Assembly: GCA_018223435.1 (NCBI GenBank)
Contig: JAGTTO010000001.1
Span: forward strand, 186,001 to 250,000
Length of the DNA: 64,000 bases
Direction of reading: 5' to 3'
DNA from: Lachnospiraceae bacterium Marseille-Q4251
Lineage (GTDB): Bacteria; Bacillota; Clostridia; Lachnospirales; Lachnospiraceae
Below the pieces are notes generated by a model that had not been told where the DNA came from, ran no database searches, and worked only from the letters and a program-made list of their open reading frames with translations. A program made the position numbers and the translations under genes. Shown here piece by piece: positions 8,295 to 17,523 of this stretch; position 1 is the stretch's first letter; the number at the start of each line of letters is the position of its first letter.

Positions 8295-10304
8295 CTATAG
8301 TAATTCTTTTGCTTCCTGAAGAATCAGGAGCATTTTTTCTGTGGACTTGATCATGTAATCCACATCTTCCTTCAGATAAGCCTGCTGCCGTTTCTCCACA
8401 GCCTCCAGGCGAAGGATTTCCTCTCTGACTTCCATCTCTCCCCGGCGGTATTTTTCCAGAAGTCCCTCCACCAGATCATAGAGATTTTCATGATGGACAA
8501 TTCGTCCGGCTCCCCACTGCAGGCGGTCCGGTTCCTGATGGAACACATAGTCCGTAAAATGCTCATATACACTCCGGCTGAACTGGAACGCATAGGCGTT
8601 GTTGTCGATCTCGTAGAGGGCCTCCAGAGCCGTCTCCAGGTTCTTCCGTTTCAGGGAACGGACGGCTTTGCGGATATAGTAAAGGTTGTTCTGGGCGGCC
8701 TCCTCGGGGAACAGCACTTCATCCGCCCAGTTCAGGCGAACAAAACGGTCCTGCTCCATCTTAAACACAGAAAGGAGTTTTTTCTCTGCCTCCCGTACCC
8801 GGTCAAGCTCCACCGCCTCCCCGGCCAGTCTTGCCTCGTTCACATCCCAGATCCGGTCGTAAATCTCATCGGAAAGCTCCTGCGCCTTTTCCAGAAGCTC
8901 CAGAAGAGCCGTCACCCGGGCTCCCGCTTTCTGGCAGTAAATTACATCTAGGCTCTTGGCCGCTTCCTCGAAGACTTCCGCAAAATTTAAGGGCACCACC
9001 GCCTGAGCATCCAGCTCCAGCAAAAGCAGGCCGTAGAGCTCGTGATGGAAGCGGTAGACCGCCTCATCGTAAAACTCGTCGCTGTCAAACTGGGAATGAT
9101 AATGGGTCTCCATAAAAGGTCCCGCGCTGAACTCATTGACCATGGAGGGAATGCCTCCGATGGCCACGGAGAAATCGTCGGACCAGGTCTCAATAGGAGC
9201 CGATACCCGAACACCCTCCATGTAGGCCGGAGTCAGAGCCGGAAGTTTTTTCACGCACTCCTCCAGGAAATCCCGGTACTCGTAGGTACTGCGGATACCG
9301 TCCAGATTTCCGTTGGAGAGGGCCGGAAGCTCAAAGTTGAAGTTTCCGATGACCTTTCCAGCCCAGTCCGGATGGACCTTAAAAATCTCCTGGTAAGCGC
9401 CGGTGGACCAGTCGTACTTGGTGTCGCATTTACCCCACTCTTCCGCTGCCATCCCGCAGAAAACCCAGGTATTTTCCGGCTGATAGCCGATTTTTAAGTA
9501 GGCTCTCGCGATGCCCAGCATCATGGCAATGGCCGTATTGTCATCCTGGAAACCGCTGAAATAGGAATCGTAATGGGCTGAGAGCAGAATCATCCGCTCC
9601 GGCCGTTTTCCCGGAATCTCCCCGACAATATTGTAAGTCGGCACATTTTTCATGACAACGGAACGGGCGTTCAACCCTACCCGGATCTCTCCCTTTTCAT
9701 CCAGAGACTCCCGGATCTTCTCCCAGTCCTCCTGGGACATGGAGAATGCAGGAGCCTCCGCGGGACCGGCGATATCCTGGGCATTCAAGGCCTGTTTGTC
9801 GATCTGGCCGTAACCTCCGGTCTGGACCGCAATCAGGGCCTTCGCCCCTTTTTCACAGGCCTGGTACACCGGGAAGTTGATCCACCACTCGTTTCGTTGG
9901 TTGATCTCCACCACCACGAGCTTTCCCCGTACGTCTTTTCCTTCATAATCCCTGGCGGTTCCTTTTCCCAGGAAGACAAGATCGAAGCTTTCCTCTCCCT
10001 CGGTCACAAAATCCGTCTGGTACGCGCCAAGGACCGCCCGGCAGGTGTTCCCTGCCCGGTCCTTGTATGTAAGCTCCGCTTTTTCAAACTCCCAGCCGTC
10101 CACCAGGATCTCGTCTTTGCGGACATTGGAAAGCCCCATGGCTTCCATTTCTTTTTTCAGGCGTTCTCCGGTCTCAAATTCAGCCCGGGAGCCGGCCGGG
10201 CGGTAGCCAAGCTTTGGATTGCTTCGATAGCTCTCCATCTCCTTGGCCAGACGGTAGGAAGTCTCCACATCCACGGCCTCCATATAACGTTCTTTCCACG
10301 CCAT
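8295..10304 (-). CDS. M28-family metallopeptidase with PA-like domain
   Basis: Probable zinc aminopeptidase or carboxypeptidase acting on peptides; 669 residues. A protease-associated-like region (about 95-210) is inserted before the catalytic domain. Candidate di-zinc ligands: His in LLSAHYDSYF, Asp in GFQDDNTA, the Glu pair in AAEEWG, and a late His in ETHYHSQFDS. A long C-terminal helical extension (about 440-669) is unusual compared with minimal M28 enzymes. No signal peptide, so it is probably cytoplasmic. It heads toward M3 and M24 peptidase genes in the same direction, which suggests peptide catabolism. Confidence 0.88.
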   Translation of the reverse strand: MAWKERYMEAVDVETSYRLAKEMESYRSNPKLGYRPAGSRAEFETGERLKKEMEAMGLSNVRKDEILVDGWEFEKAELTYKDRAGNTCRAVLGAYQTDFVTEGEESFDLVFLGKGTARDYEGKDVRGKLVVVEINQRNEWWINFPVYQACEKGAKALIAVQTGGYGQIDKQALNAQDIAGPAEAPAFSMSQEDWEKIRESLDEKGEIRVGLNARSVVMKNVPTYNIVGEIPGKRPERMILLSAHYDSYFSGFQDDNTAIAMMLGIARAYLKIGYQPENTWVFCGMAAEEWGKCDTKYDWSTGAYQEIFKVHPDWAGKVIGNFNFELPALSNGNLDGIRSTYEYRDFLEECVKKLPALTPAYMEGVRVSAPIETWSDDFSVAIGGIPSMVNEFSAGPFMETHYHSQFDSDEFYDEAVYRFHHELYGLLLLELDAQAVVPLNFAEVFEEAAKSLDVIYCQKAGARVTALLELLEKAQELSDEIYDRIWDVNEARLAGEAVELDRVREAEKKLLSVFKMEQDRFVRLNWADEVLFPEEAAQNNLYYIRKAVRSLKRKNLETALEALYEIDNNAYAFQFSRSVYEHFTDYVFHQEPDRLQWGAGRIVHHENLYDLVEGLLEKYRRGEMEVREEILRLEAVEKRQQAYLKEDVDYMIKSTEKMLLILQEAKELL

Positions 10305-10347
10305 TTTTCTCTACCTCCTCTCGGGCTTTTTTTTAAGTCCTGATATT

Positions 10348-12021
10348 TTACAGCAGTTCCCGGATTCCTTTTACGATCTCCTGGATCGTTCCCTCCTTGA
10401 AGGGGCTCTTCAAGCCGTTCTCCTCCAGCATTTCCGCATAGAAACCGGAACCGGATTCCCTGCTGAATTTCAGGTAGCTGTCAAAAGCTGCCCTGTAGTC
10501 TTTTTCCATCCAGATCCGGTACTGGAACGCACTGGTCTGGGCGATACAGTAATCGATGTAATAGAAGGGACCGGCATAGATATGGTTCTGTCTCTGCCAG
10601 TAGCTTCCTGTTCCGAAGAAGGGATATTCCTCGCCGAAGTCCAGATGAGGTTTATACACCTTCTCCAGGCCCTTCCAGGCCTCTTTGCGCTCTGCCGGGG
10701 TCATCTCCGGGTGATCGTAAACGATGTGCTGGAACTCATCCACCATACAGCCGTAGGGGATGAAGGCCACAGCGTCCTCCACCTGGGATTTCTTGAAATC
10801 ATCGGCCCGGTCTCCGAAGAAAAGGTTCATCCAGGGATTTGTGAAAAATTCCATGGACATGGAGTGGGTCTCGGCGGTCTCCATCGTGATATCTGCGTGC
10901 TCCAGGATCGGATCGTCGGCAGTCAGATAACCCTGGAAGGCATGGCCGCACTCATGGGTGATGACATCCACATCCCCGCTGGTGCCGTTGAAGTTGGCAA
11001 AGACAAAGGGAGAATGGAAATCCGGCATGTAAGTCATATAGCCGCCCACTTTTTTGTGCTTGCCCGGCAGTACCTGCAAAAGATGATCATCCAGCATGAA
11101 ATCGAAAAATTCTCCGGTCTTCTCGGAGAGCTCCCGGTACATTTTCTGACCGGCCAGGAGGGTGTCCTCATAGCTTCCGATGGGTTTCGGGCTTCCTTCC
11201 GGAAAGCTCACGCCCTCGTCGCAGAAATAAAGCTTGTCAAGGCCCAGACGCTTCCGGCGGTTGTCCCAGAACTCCTCAGCCAGCGGAACCCAGTACTCTT
11301 TGATCTGGGAGCGGAATTTCTCCACCTCCGGGCGGCGGTAGCTGTTCCGGATCATCCGGTTATAGCCCAGCTCTGTGAAGTTCTCATACCCCAGAGCCTT
11401 TGCCTGGGCGGTACGGTTTTTTACCAGGGCATCGTAGATCTCGTCCAGTTCTTTTTCCTTGCTGGCATAGAAGGCATCCACCTTTTTGCCGGCTTCCTGT
11501 CTGACCTTCCGGTCTTTGGAACGCTGGAACGGAGTCATCTGGGAGATATTGTAAATCTGGCCCTCCCACTCTATGGCAGCGGAAGCCATCATTTTCTCAT
11601 AACGGCTGACCAGCGCATTCTCCTCCTGTTTCAAAGGAATGATAGCCTCGCTGGTGGATTTCTCCGCAAGCTCCATATTTCGGAAAGCCGGATGGCCGAT
11701 GATCTCCTCCAGCTCCTTGCGGAAGGGCGATTTCAGCAGCAGCTTCGCGTACTCCACAGCGAGATTGCTGTAAGCCGGATACTCCCGGTCATAATAATCC
11801 TTCTCCTGATCGTAAAACGCATCGGAAGTATCCAGGCTGTTTCTCGTGGAAGCCAGAGTCATCTCGGTCTGAATGTGTCTGGCCATTTTGTAATATTCCT
11901 GATGAACGGCAAACTGTTCTTCCGCGCTCTTTGCGGCCTGGAAACGCTTCATCAGTTCCTTTAAATATCTGGTCTCCTCCGCAAAATCAATGCGGCTGTA
12001 TGGCATTTCTTCGTATTTCAT
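10348..12021 (-). CDS. pepF: M3-family oligoendopeptidase
   Basis: Zinc metallopeptidase that cleaves oligopeptides in the cytoplasm. The 557 residues fit the M3 oligoendopeptidase group. The zinc motif HECGHAFQGY (HExGH form of HExxH) lies near residue 355, and the third ligand Glu is in the following helix (HADITMETAETHSMSMEFF). Ribosome site AGGGGG. It sits between the M24 and M28 peptidase genes on the same strand with gaps of about 27 and 43 bp. The gene symbol is by family only. Confidence 0.92.
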   Translation of the reverse strand: MKYEEMPYSRIDFAEETRYLKELMKRFQAAKSAEEQFAVHQEYYKMARHIQTEMTLASTRNSLDTSDAFYDQEKDYYDREYPAYSNLAVEYAKLLLKSPFRKELEEIIGHPAFRNMELAEKSTSEAIIPLKQEENALVSRYEKMMASAAIEWEGQIYNISQMTPFQRSKDRKVRQEAGKKVDAFYASKEKELDEIYDALVKNRTAQAKALGYENFTELGYNRMIRNSYRRPEVEKFRSQIKEYWVPLAEEFWDNRRKRLGLDKLYFCDEGVSFPEGSPKPIGSYEDTLLAGQKMYRELSEKTGEFFDFMLDDHLLQVLPGKHKKVGGYMTYMPDFHSPFVFANFNGTSGDVDVITHECGHAFQGYLTADDPILEHADITMETAETHSMSMEFFTNPWMNLFFGDRADDFKKSQVEDAVAFIPYGCMVDEFQHIVYDHPEMTPAERKEAWKGLEKVYKPHLDFGEEYPFFGTGSYWQRQNHIYAGPFYYIDYCIAQTSAFQYRIWMEKDYRAAFDSYLKFSRESGSGFYAEMLEENGLKSPFKEGTIQEIVKGIRELL

Positions 12022-12048
12022 CTTATAAATCCCCCTGTTTTCTTTTTT

Positions 12049-13146
12049 TCAGTCTTTTTTCTCAAAAGGAACTTCAATGAGGTCCTTTGTGAAATGATTC
12101 AGCACTTCATGACCGTCCTCTGTCACCAGAACCAGGTCCTCGATGCGGACGCCTGCCACACCCGGCACATAGATGCCCGGCTCCACAGAAAAGGTCATGC
12201 CCGGTTTCAGAATCTCATCGTTGGATGAGGAGACATCGCCGAACTCATGCACTTCGATACCGATGCAGTGGCCGGTACGGTGAGTGAAGGCATCGCCGTA
12301 TCCCATCTCCGTGATGTAGTCTCTGGCAGCCTTATCCACGTCGGAGAAACGGGCTCCCGGCCCTACGGCCTCGATGCCTCTCCGGTTGGCCTCTTTTACG
12401 ATCTCATAGATCTTTCTCGCCTCATCAGATGCCTTTCCCAGGAAAACGGTTCTCGTCATATCAGAGCAGTAACCATTTAAGAGGCAGCCGATATCGAGCA
12501 CAACACAGTCTCCATATTTGCCGGTGGACTCATCGGACTCATGATGCGGATCCGCTCCGTTATCGCCAAAACCGACGATCGGTTCAAAGGAGTGGCCCAC
12601 TGCCCCGTTTTTCACATAAATCTTACGAAGTTCCTCGCCAAGTTCCACTTCATTCATACCGGAAGCAGTCAGCGGAATCAGCTCACCCATGCTCTGATCG
12701 TTCACCAGGGAAGCCGCACGCATTTTTTCCTGCTCTTCGGGTGTCTTCACCTGACGGATATGGTCGATGATATAGGAAGCGTTGACATACTTGTCGCCCA
12801 CGCCAAGCTCCATGAGGCGAAGCAGGAAACGTGCCGGCCAGGTCTTGTCGATGCCGATGGTGCCGCCTTTTCTCATATGGGAAGCCAGCACGCCCACAGC
12901 GTCGTCCGTGTCGTCAAAATAAACTACCGGGAAACCTAAAGTCTCCTCATTCTGCGGAAACAGTTTGCCGATGATCAGCAGCGGTTTCTCTTTCTCCACA
13001 TCCAGGTAAAGAGCCATCATACGCTCCATGCAGTTGACCAGCTTTCCGGTCAGATAATAAACGGAAACGGAATCCGTCACGATAAGCTGACCAATTCCTT
13101 CCTCTTTCATAGAATCAATGACTCTTTTATATCTTGTCCAATCCAT
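12049..13146 (-). CDS. M24-family aminopeptidase (Xaa-Pro type)
   Basis: Removes N-terminal residues, probably next to proline. The 365 residues have a creatinase-like N-domain (1-125) and a pita-bread catalytic domain. All five metal ligands are visible: Asp in VVLDIG, Asp in YCSDMTRT, His in HRTGHCIGIEVHE, Glu in SVEPGIY, Glu in VRIEDLVL. Its start overlaps the end of the Sel1-repeat gene by 20 bp and uses ribosome site AGAGGAGG inside that gene. Xaa-Pro dipeptidase and aminopeptidase cannot be separated from sequence alone. Confidence 0.93.
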   Translation of the reverse strand: MDWTRYKRVIDSMKEEGIGQLIVTDSVSVYYLTGKLVNCMERMMALYLDVEKEKPLLIIGKLFPQNEETLGFPVVYFDDTDDAVGVLASHMRKGGTIGIDKTWPARFLLRLMELGVGDKYVNASYIIDHIRQVKTPEEQEKMRAASLVNDQSMGELIPLTASGMNEVELGEELRKIYVKNGAVGHSFEPIVGFGDNGADPHHESDESTGKYGDCVVLDIGCLLNGYCSDMTRTVFLGKASDEARKIYEIVKEANRRGIEAVGPGARFSDVDKAARDYITEMGYGDAFTHRTGHCIGIEVHEFGDVSSSNDEILKPGMTFSVEPGIYVPGVAGVRIEDLVLVTEDGHEVLNHFTKDLIEVPFEKKD

Positions 13147-14779
13147 TTGAAACGTCCTCCTCTTTCATGGTTTTCTTTATTTTATCCAGCAGCCTCTCCA
13201 CCCGTTCGGATAATTCCTCTTCGGGAAACTGCACCGAAGGGCTCAGGGAAAAGTCCGGACAGACTCTGCGGCAGTATTCCTCCGCCTTCGTCTCGTCCTT
13301 CTCCTCCGCCTCCTCGGAATAATAGAGAGCCAGCCGGTAAAGGGCTTCCTCGCTCTGATTCTCCGCCCCTTTCCGGTAGAGCTTCAGCGCTTTCTTCCGG
13401 TCTTTTTCCACTGCCAGGCCTTTTTCATAGCAGTAGCCCAGAAGATACATGGCGTACTCGCCGTCTTTTCCCACATACTTGCTCCGGGCCCGGTTTTTCA
13501 GAATAGAAACCGCCCGCTCCGGGTCCGGCTTCTCCGCGATACCGGTCAAGCAGCAGAACGCCACGGTGACATCAGAAAGGACGTCGCCTTTCTTTGCGGC
13601 CTTCTCAAACCAGTACCGGGCCTTTGCGAGATTCTTTCTGACGTTCCGGCCATCCCGGTAGATCATACCCATAACGCGCATTCCCAAAGCGTCTCCCCGC
13701 TCTGCCGCGGCCTCGTAAAACTCCAGAGCCTTTCCGCCGTCTCTCTCCACGCCTTTTCCCAGCTCGTAAAGGCGGCCTATCCGCACCATCGCGTCGCTGT
13801 CTCCCAGCATCGCGCATTTTTCCAGATATTCCGCTGTCTTTTTTTCATCTTTGGGAGCGCCCTTACCGTCCTGGTAAAAACGGGCCGCGTTCCGGCAGCC
13901 GTAACTGCTTCCGCGCTCCGCGGCCCGCTCATACCACATGAGGGCTGCCTGCTCATCTTTTTCCACGCCGTTTCCGCGCTCGTAGCAGGCTCCCAGGTTA
14001 TTCATTCCTGTGGCATGCCCGTGAAGAGCTGCCTTCTGATACCAGAGAACGGCTTCCTTCGGGTCTTTTTCCACTCCGACACCCTGTTCCAGGCAGACGC
14101 CATAGCAGCACTCCCCGTCGGGATAGCCCTGCTCCGCCGCCTTTTTATACCAGCTGGCAGCGAGCTCCGGGTCCGCCGCCACGCCTTTTCCAAACTCATA
14201 GCAGCGGCCGACCTCCGTCTCTCCCGGAGCAAAATGCTGAAGCGCAGCAGACTGATACCAGAAAAATTCCTGCTCCTCATCCTTCTCCGTACCGAAACCG
14301 GTCTCAAAGCAGAAACCCACCTTCATCTGGGCCCGGTCAAAACCCACTTCCGCCGCCGTGAGATAACAATGAAAGGCCTCCTCCGGATCCCGGTCCTTTC
14401 CAAGACCGTACTGGAAACACCGGCCCAGCTGGTAGAACGCCGGCACATAACCGAGCTCCGCCGCCTGCTCATAGAGCCAGGCCGCTGTGGAGAGGTCTTT
14501 TTCAAGCCCCCAGCCGTTTTCCTGATAGATCGCCAGATTTGTCATGCCGCAGGCATTTCCGGCCTCCGTCGCCTTCTGAAAGCAGTAAAGGCTCCGGCCG
14601 CCGGTATCCTCTTCCTCCTGCCGGCTCCAGAAAACGCCCAGATCCGCCCACTGCTCCCCCGTGAGCTTTTCCTCTGGAACATTTAACATCAGCCCACCAC
14701 ACTTGGGGCATACGGGATATTCTCCGCTCTCTCCCTCCGCCATATACCGGCAGGCGGGATCTGTACACGCAAAGATCAT
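13127..14779 (-). CDS. Zinc-ribbon plus Sel1-like repeat protein
   Basis: No enzymatic function is recognised. I chose the ATG at 14779 (MIFACTDPACRYM) because GAGGAGG lies just upstream; a longer in-frame form lacks this. The 550 residues start with a four-cysteine zinc-ribbon-like segment (CTDPAC and VCPKCGG, about residues 5-35). About twelve repeats of roughly 36 residues follow, of the form AxxxGxxLGxxYxxGxGVxxDxxxAxxWYxxAA, as in Sel1-like solenoids. Such solenoids usually mediate protein-protein contact. The gene is tightly packed between the glycosyltransferase (10 bp upstream) and the M24 peptidase (20-bp overlap). No signal peptide. Confidence 0.9.
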   Translation of the reverse strand: MIFACTDPACRYMAEGESGEYPVCPKCGGLMLNVPEEKLTGEQWADLGVFWSRQEEEDTGGRSLYCFQKATEAGNACGMTNLAIYQENGWGLEKDLSTAAWLYEQAAELGYVPAFYQLGRCFQYGLGKDRDPEEAFHCYLTAAEVGFDRAQMKVGFCFETGFGTEKDEEQEFFWYQSAALQHFAPGETEVGRCYEFGKGVAADPELAASWYKKAAEQGYPDGECCYGVCLEQGVGVEKDPKEAVLWYQKAALHGHATGMNNLGACYERGNGVEKDEQAALMWYERAAERGSSYGCRNAARFYQDGKGAPKDEKKTAEYLEKCAMLGDSDAMVRIGRLYELGKGVERDGGKALEFYEAAAERGDALGMRVMGMIYRDGRNVRKNLAKARYWFEKAAKKGDVLSDVTVAFCCLTGIAEKPDPERAVSILKNRARSKYVGKDGEYAMYLLGYCYEKGLAVEKDRKKALKLYRKGAENQSEEALYRLALYYSEEAEEKDETKAEEYCRRVCPDFSLSPSVQFPEEELSERVERLLDKIKKTMKEEDVSNGLDKI

Positions 14780-14789
14780 TCCTTCCTCC

Positions 14790-15911
14790 TCACTGCCAGG
14801 GACGGATATGACGTTCCGCGAAATGAACGATATCCTCCGCCGCCTCGCTCCGGACATGGCGATGCTGGGCTTTCTTCATTTTTTCCTGGATCTCCGGTGA
14901 ATTTAAGAGCTTCACGCCCACCTTTGCCAGCGCCAGCGGGGAATGGGCATACATGCACATTCCATGGCTGGCAAAAAACTTCCGGTTCTCCGTCTCACAG
15001 CCCGGGATCGGAAAGGTATGAACCAGGGACTTTCCGGCCACCGCCGTCTCCGTGGAAGTAAGCCCTCCGGGCTTCGTATAGACGATATCCGCCGCTGCCA
15101 TATAGAGCGGCATCTGATCGGTGTAACCGATGACGGAGACGGTCTCATCCTCTGCGAAACGTTTTTCCAGCTGCTCCCGGCTCTTCTCGTTGTTTCCGCA
15201 GATCACAGCCAGCTCGCTCTCCTCCCCGTTCCGTTTCCGGACTTCCCGGGCCAGTTTTTCCAGGTTTCCGGCTCCCATGCTGCCTCCGATGAGGAGATGA
15301 AGCTTCTTTTCCGGTGAAAAACCAAGTTCCTCTTTTGCCTTTTCCTGATCCTCCAGTTCCCGGAACTTCCGGCTCACTGGAATTCCGAAGGGGATCATTT
15401 TTTCCTGTGGAATCCCTCTTTTCGCACACTCATCGATGAGTTCCGGATGGGGCACAATGTAGTAATCGCAGCAGGTCTCCTCCCAGAACGGAATGCAGGT
15501 ATAATCCGTCATCACTGCGATGGTCAGCGGCAGAGGCATACCCTTCTTTTTCATATAGGAAACCGTCTCCGCCGGGTAAAGATGGGGCATAAAGATCACA
15601 TCCACGGGATGCTCTTTCAGATAGCGGTTCAGATATTTGGCCATCAGGCTGTTCACATAGTAAACCGGAGATTTTTTTGCGGTTTTGCTCACGAACATAC
15701 CAAGCTTGTAGGCACAGCCAAAGGCTTTCGGCGCCTTCTTTACCACATCGATATAGAGATCACCTACCAGAGCGGAAGTCCATTTTCCCGCCAGGGTCAG
15801 ATAATCCAGAAAAATGGCTTCATGGCCTCTCTCCTCCAGCATTTCCCTTAAAGCGGCTCCGGCCGCATTGTGCCCGCCGCCGGTATTGCAGGATAAAATC
15901 AATGCTTTCAT
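14790..15911 (-). CDS. Glycolipid glycosyltransferase (MGDG synthase/GT28 family)
   Basis: Probable transfer of a sugar from UDP-sugar to diacylglycerol or a related membrane lipid, like B. subtilis UgtP. The 373 residues have the N-terminal MGDG-synthase domain with ILSCNTGGGHNAAG (about 5-18) and the C-terminal GT28 UDP-sugar domain with LLIGGSMGAGNLEKLA and YTKPGGLTSTETAVAGK, the nucleotide-binding loop. It is next to a PlsY-like acyltransferase on the same strand, which supports a membrane-lipid role. Specificity (glucose or galactose; lipid or MurG-like acceptor) cannot be read from the sequence. Confidence 0.87.
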   Translation of the reverse strand: MKALILSCNTGGGHNAAGAALREMLEERGHEAIFLDYLTLAGKWTSALVGDLYIDVVKKAPKAFGCAYKLGMFVSKTAKKSPVYYVNSLMAKYLNRYLKEHPVDVIFMPHLYPAETVSYMKKKGMPLPLTIAVMTDYTCIPFWEETCCDYYIVPHPELIDECAKRGIPQEKMIPFGIPVSRKFRELEDQEKAKEELGFSPEKKLHLLIGGSMGAGNLEKLAREVRKRNGEESELAVICGNNEKSREQLEKRFAEDETVSVIGYTDQMPLYMAAADIVYTKPGGLTSTETAVAGKSLVHTFPIPGCETENRKFFASHGMCMYAHSPLALAKVGVKLLNSPEIQEKMKKAQHRHVRSEAAEDIVHFAERHIRPWQ

Positions 15912-15920
15912 ATATAAAAA

Positions 15921-16532
15921 CTATCCTTTCCTCAGTGCAAAACACGCCTGTCCTTTCGGGATCCTCCTGATCTCCGGGAGATGCTTGCGGATCACCACAA
16001 ACGCGATGAGCACGATGCCATATTTTATAGAAGACAACGGTGTAAAATGGACGCCTAAAACGGACCAGATCAGAAACGTAAGGCCGGTCCTGAGACTGTG
16101 GGGCTCCACCACCAGAACCAGGGAGAAAAACAGATAAACCCCGGCCAGAAGAAGCACCGGCAAAAAAACAGGATAAAGGCCCAGAAGAACGCCGAAGGAT
16201 ACAGCGATGGCCTTGCCACCCTTCCCGTACCGGTCAATCAGCGGATAGGCATGCCCCACCACCGGAGCCGCCATTACCAGTGCAAAAAGCTTTTCCTCCG
16301 GGTCCAGATGACGGGCTGCCAGAAAGACCGGCAGAGCGCCTTTTCCCAGATCTGCCAGCAGGACCAGAATCCCGCAGAACACGCCGCCGTAAAGAAAGGC
16401 GTTGGCCGTTCCCGGATTTCCGTCGCTGCTTAAAGCCCGCACATCCACTCCTTTGATGAGCCTGGGGATCAGATAACCAAAGGTAACGCTGCCGAAGAGA
16501 TACCCCAGCAGGCAAAATACCACATATTCCAT
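15921..16532 (-). CDS. plsY: PlsY-like glycerol-3-phosphate acyltransferase family protein
   Basis: Integral membrane protein of 203 residues with about five to six hydrophobic segments. PlsY uses PlsX-made acyl-phosphate to acylate glycerol-3-phosphate. Conserved pieces: GSVTFGYLIPRLIKG, LLADLGKGALPV and GHAYPLIDRYGKGGKA. The segment that is SGNIGATN in classical PlsY reads SSDGNPGTANAF here, so this may be a paralogue with altered substrate. I chose the ATG at 16532 (10 bases after GGGAG) over the GTG at 16544, which is only 2-3 bases from that site. It sits between dacF-like and glycosyltransferase genes. Confidence 0.83.
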   Translation of the reverse strand: MEYVVFCLLGYLFGSVTFGYLIPRLIKGVDVRALSSDGNPGTANAFLYGGVFCGILVLLADLGKGALPVFLAARHLDPEEKLFALVMAAPVVGHAYPLIDRYGKGGKAIAVSFGVLLGLYPVFLPVLLLAGVYLFFSLVLVVEPHSLRTGLTFLIWSVLGVHFTPLSSIKYGIVLIAFVVIRKHLPEIRRIPKGQACFALRKG

Positions 16533-16553
16533 ACGCTGGCACACTCCCTTCTT

Positions 16554-17456
16554 TTACTGTTCTCCGATCTGGCCATAGACCTTCAGGGCGTCCGTCACAT
16601 GGGCATCCCCGGCGTCTTCCGCCTTGGCCGTCACCAGAATGTATTCCTTTCCTTTTACCTCCGCAAGACTGGCCAGACAAAGGCCTGCCCGAAAGGTATT
16701 TCCCGTCTTTCCGCCCAGAAGCTGTCCGCCGGTAAAGCCACGGTCTCCCAGCGCCCGGAACATCGTACTGTAGACCGTAAAGCCGTCGGGATGGACATTG
16801 GTCGGGGACATTGCATGGCTCTGACTCGTAAAGATCGCCCGGAAATCCACATTTTTTAGGGCATACCGAAGAAGCTTTGCGATATCTTTCGCCGTGGAAT
16901 AATGATCGTCGTTATGAAGACCGGTGCAGTTCACGAAATGGGTGGATCTCATACCGATCTTTTTGGCCTTCTGGTTCATCAGCTCCGCATAGGCCTCTTC
17001 TGAACCCGCGATCCCTCTTGCCAGCGTGAGGCAGCATTCAGCCCCGGAGGGAAGCATTACGCCATAGAGAAGGTCCCTCACCGTAACCACCTCTCCCGCC
17101 TCAAAGCCGGCCGTGGAGGCCTGCTCGGAATAGATCGCGTCAAAAATATCGGAGGGAACGGTCATGGTCTCATCGAGATCCGGGCATTTCTCCAGCGCCA
17201 GGATTGCCGTCATGATCTTCGTCATGGAGGCCGGATACATCTGTTCCTTTTCCGCCTTTCCCGCCAGCTTAAAACCGGTCCCGGCGTCCACCAGAATCGC
17301 ATATTCACTGTCAATGCCGCTTAGATCCACCTTTGCCATGGGATGCAGAATCATGTTTTCTGCCAGTGCCAGCCCTACAAACAGAAGCACGATCAGAAAT
17401 ACGGAAAAAGTATAAAAAGGCCTTCCATGTCTTTTCCTTCGTTTCTTTTTCTTCAA
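16554..17456 (-). CDS. dacF: Serine D-Ala-D-Ala carboxypeptidase (S11 family)
   Basis: Penicillin-binding protein trimming peptidoglycan stem peptides outside the membrane. The 300 residues begin with a basic stretch and one hydrophobic signal-anchor segment (FYTFSVFLIVLLFVGLALA). The active-site SxxK is in YPASMTKIMT and the KTG triad in LGGKTGNTF. The middle motif, normally SxN, reads SGA (PSGAECCL), so the usual Asn is replaced by Ala. It lacks the C-terminal domain of PBP5-type enzymes. The start codon is TTG, supported by GAGGAG about 8 bp upstream and no better in-frame start. Symbol by family resemblance. Confidence 0.88.
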   Translation of the reverse strand: MKKKKRRKRHGRPFYTFSVFLIVLLFVGLALAENMILHPMAKVDLSGIDSEYAILVDAGTGFKLAGKAEKEQMYPASMTKIMTAILALEKCPDLDETMTVPSDIFDAIYSEQASTAGFEAGEVVTVRDLLYGVMLPSGAECCLTLARGIAGSEEAYAELMNQKAKKIGMRSTHFVNCTGLHNDDHYSTAKDIAKLLRYALKNVDFRAIFTSQSHAMSPTNVHPDGFTVYSTMFRALGDRGFTGGQLLGGKTGNTFRAGLCLASLAEVKGKEYILVTAKAEDAGDAHVTDALKVYGQIGEQ

Positions 17457-17523
17457 AATTTTCTCTCCTCGTATGTATGTTCTCGTCTATACAGCTTATC
17501 CCAGCGCCGGCTTTTTGTCAAGT

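Noticed and set aside
10582..11964. 460-codon open frame opposite the M3 peptidase
   Set aside because: The zinc peptidase frame is coding; the mirror frame lacks a ribosome site and any domain.
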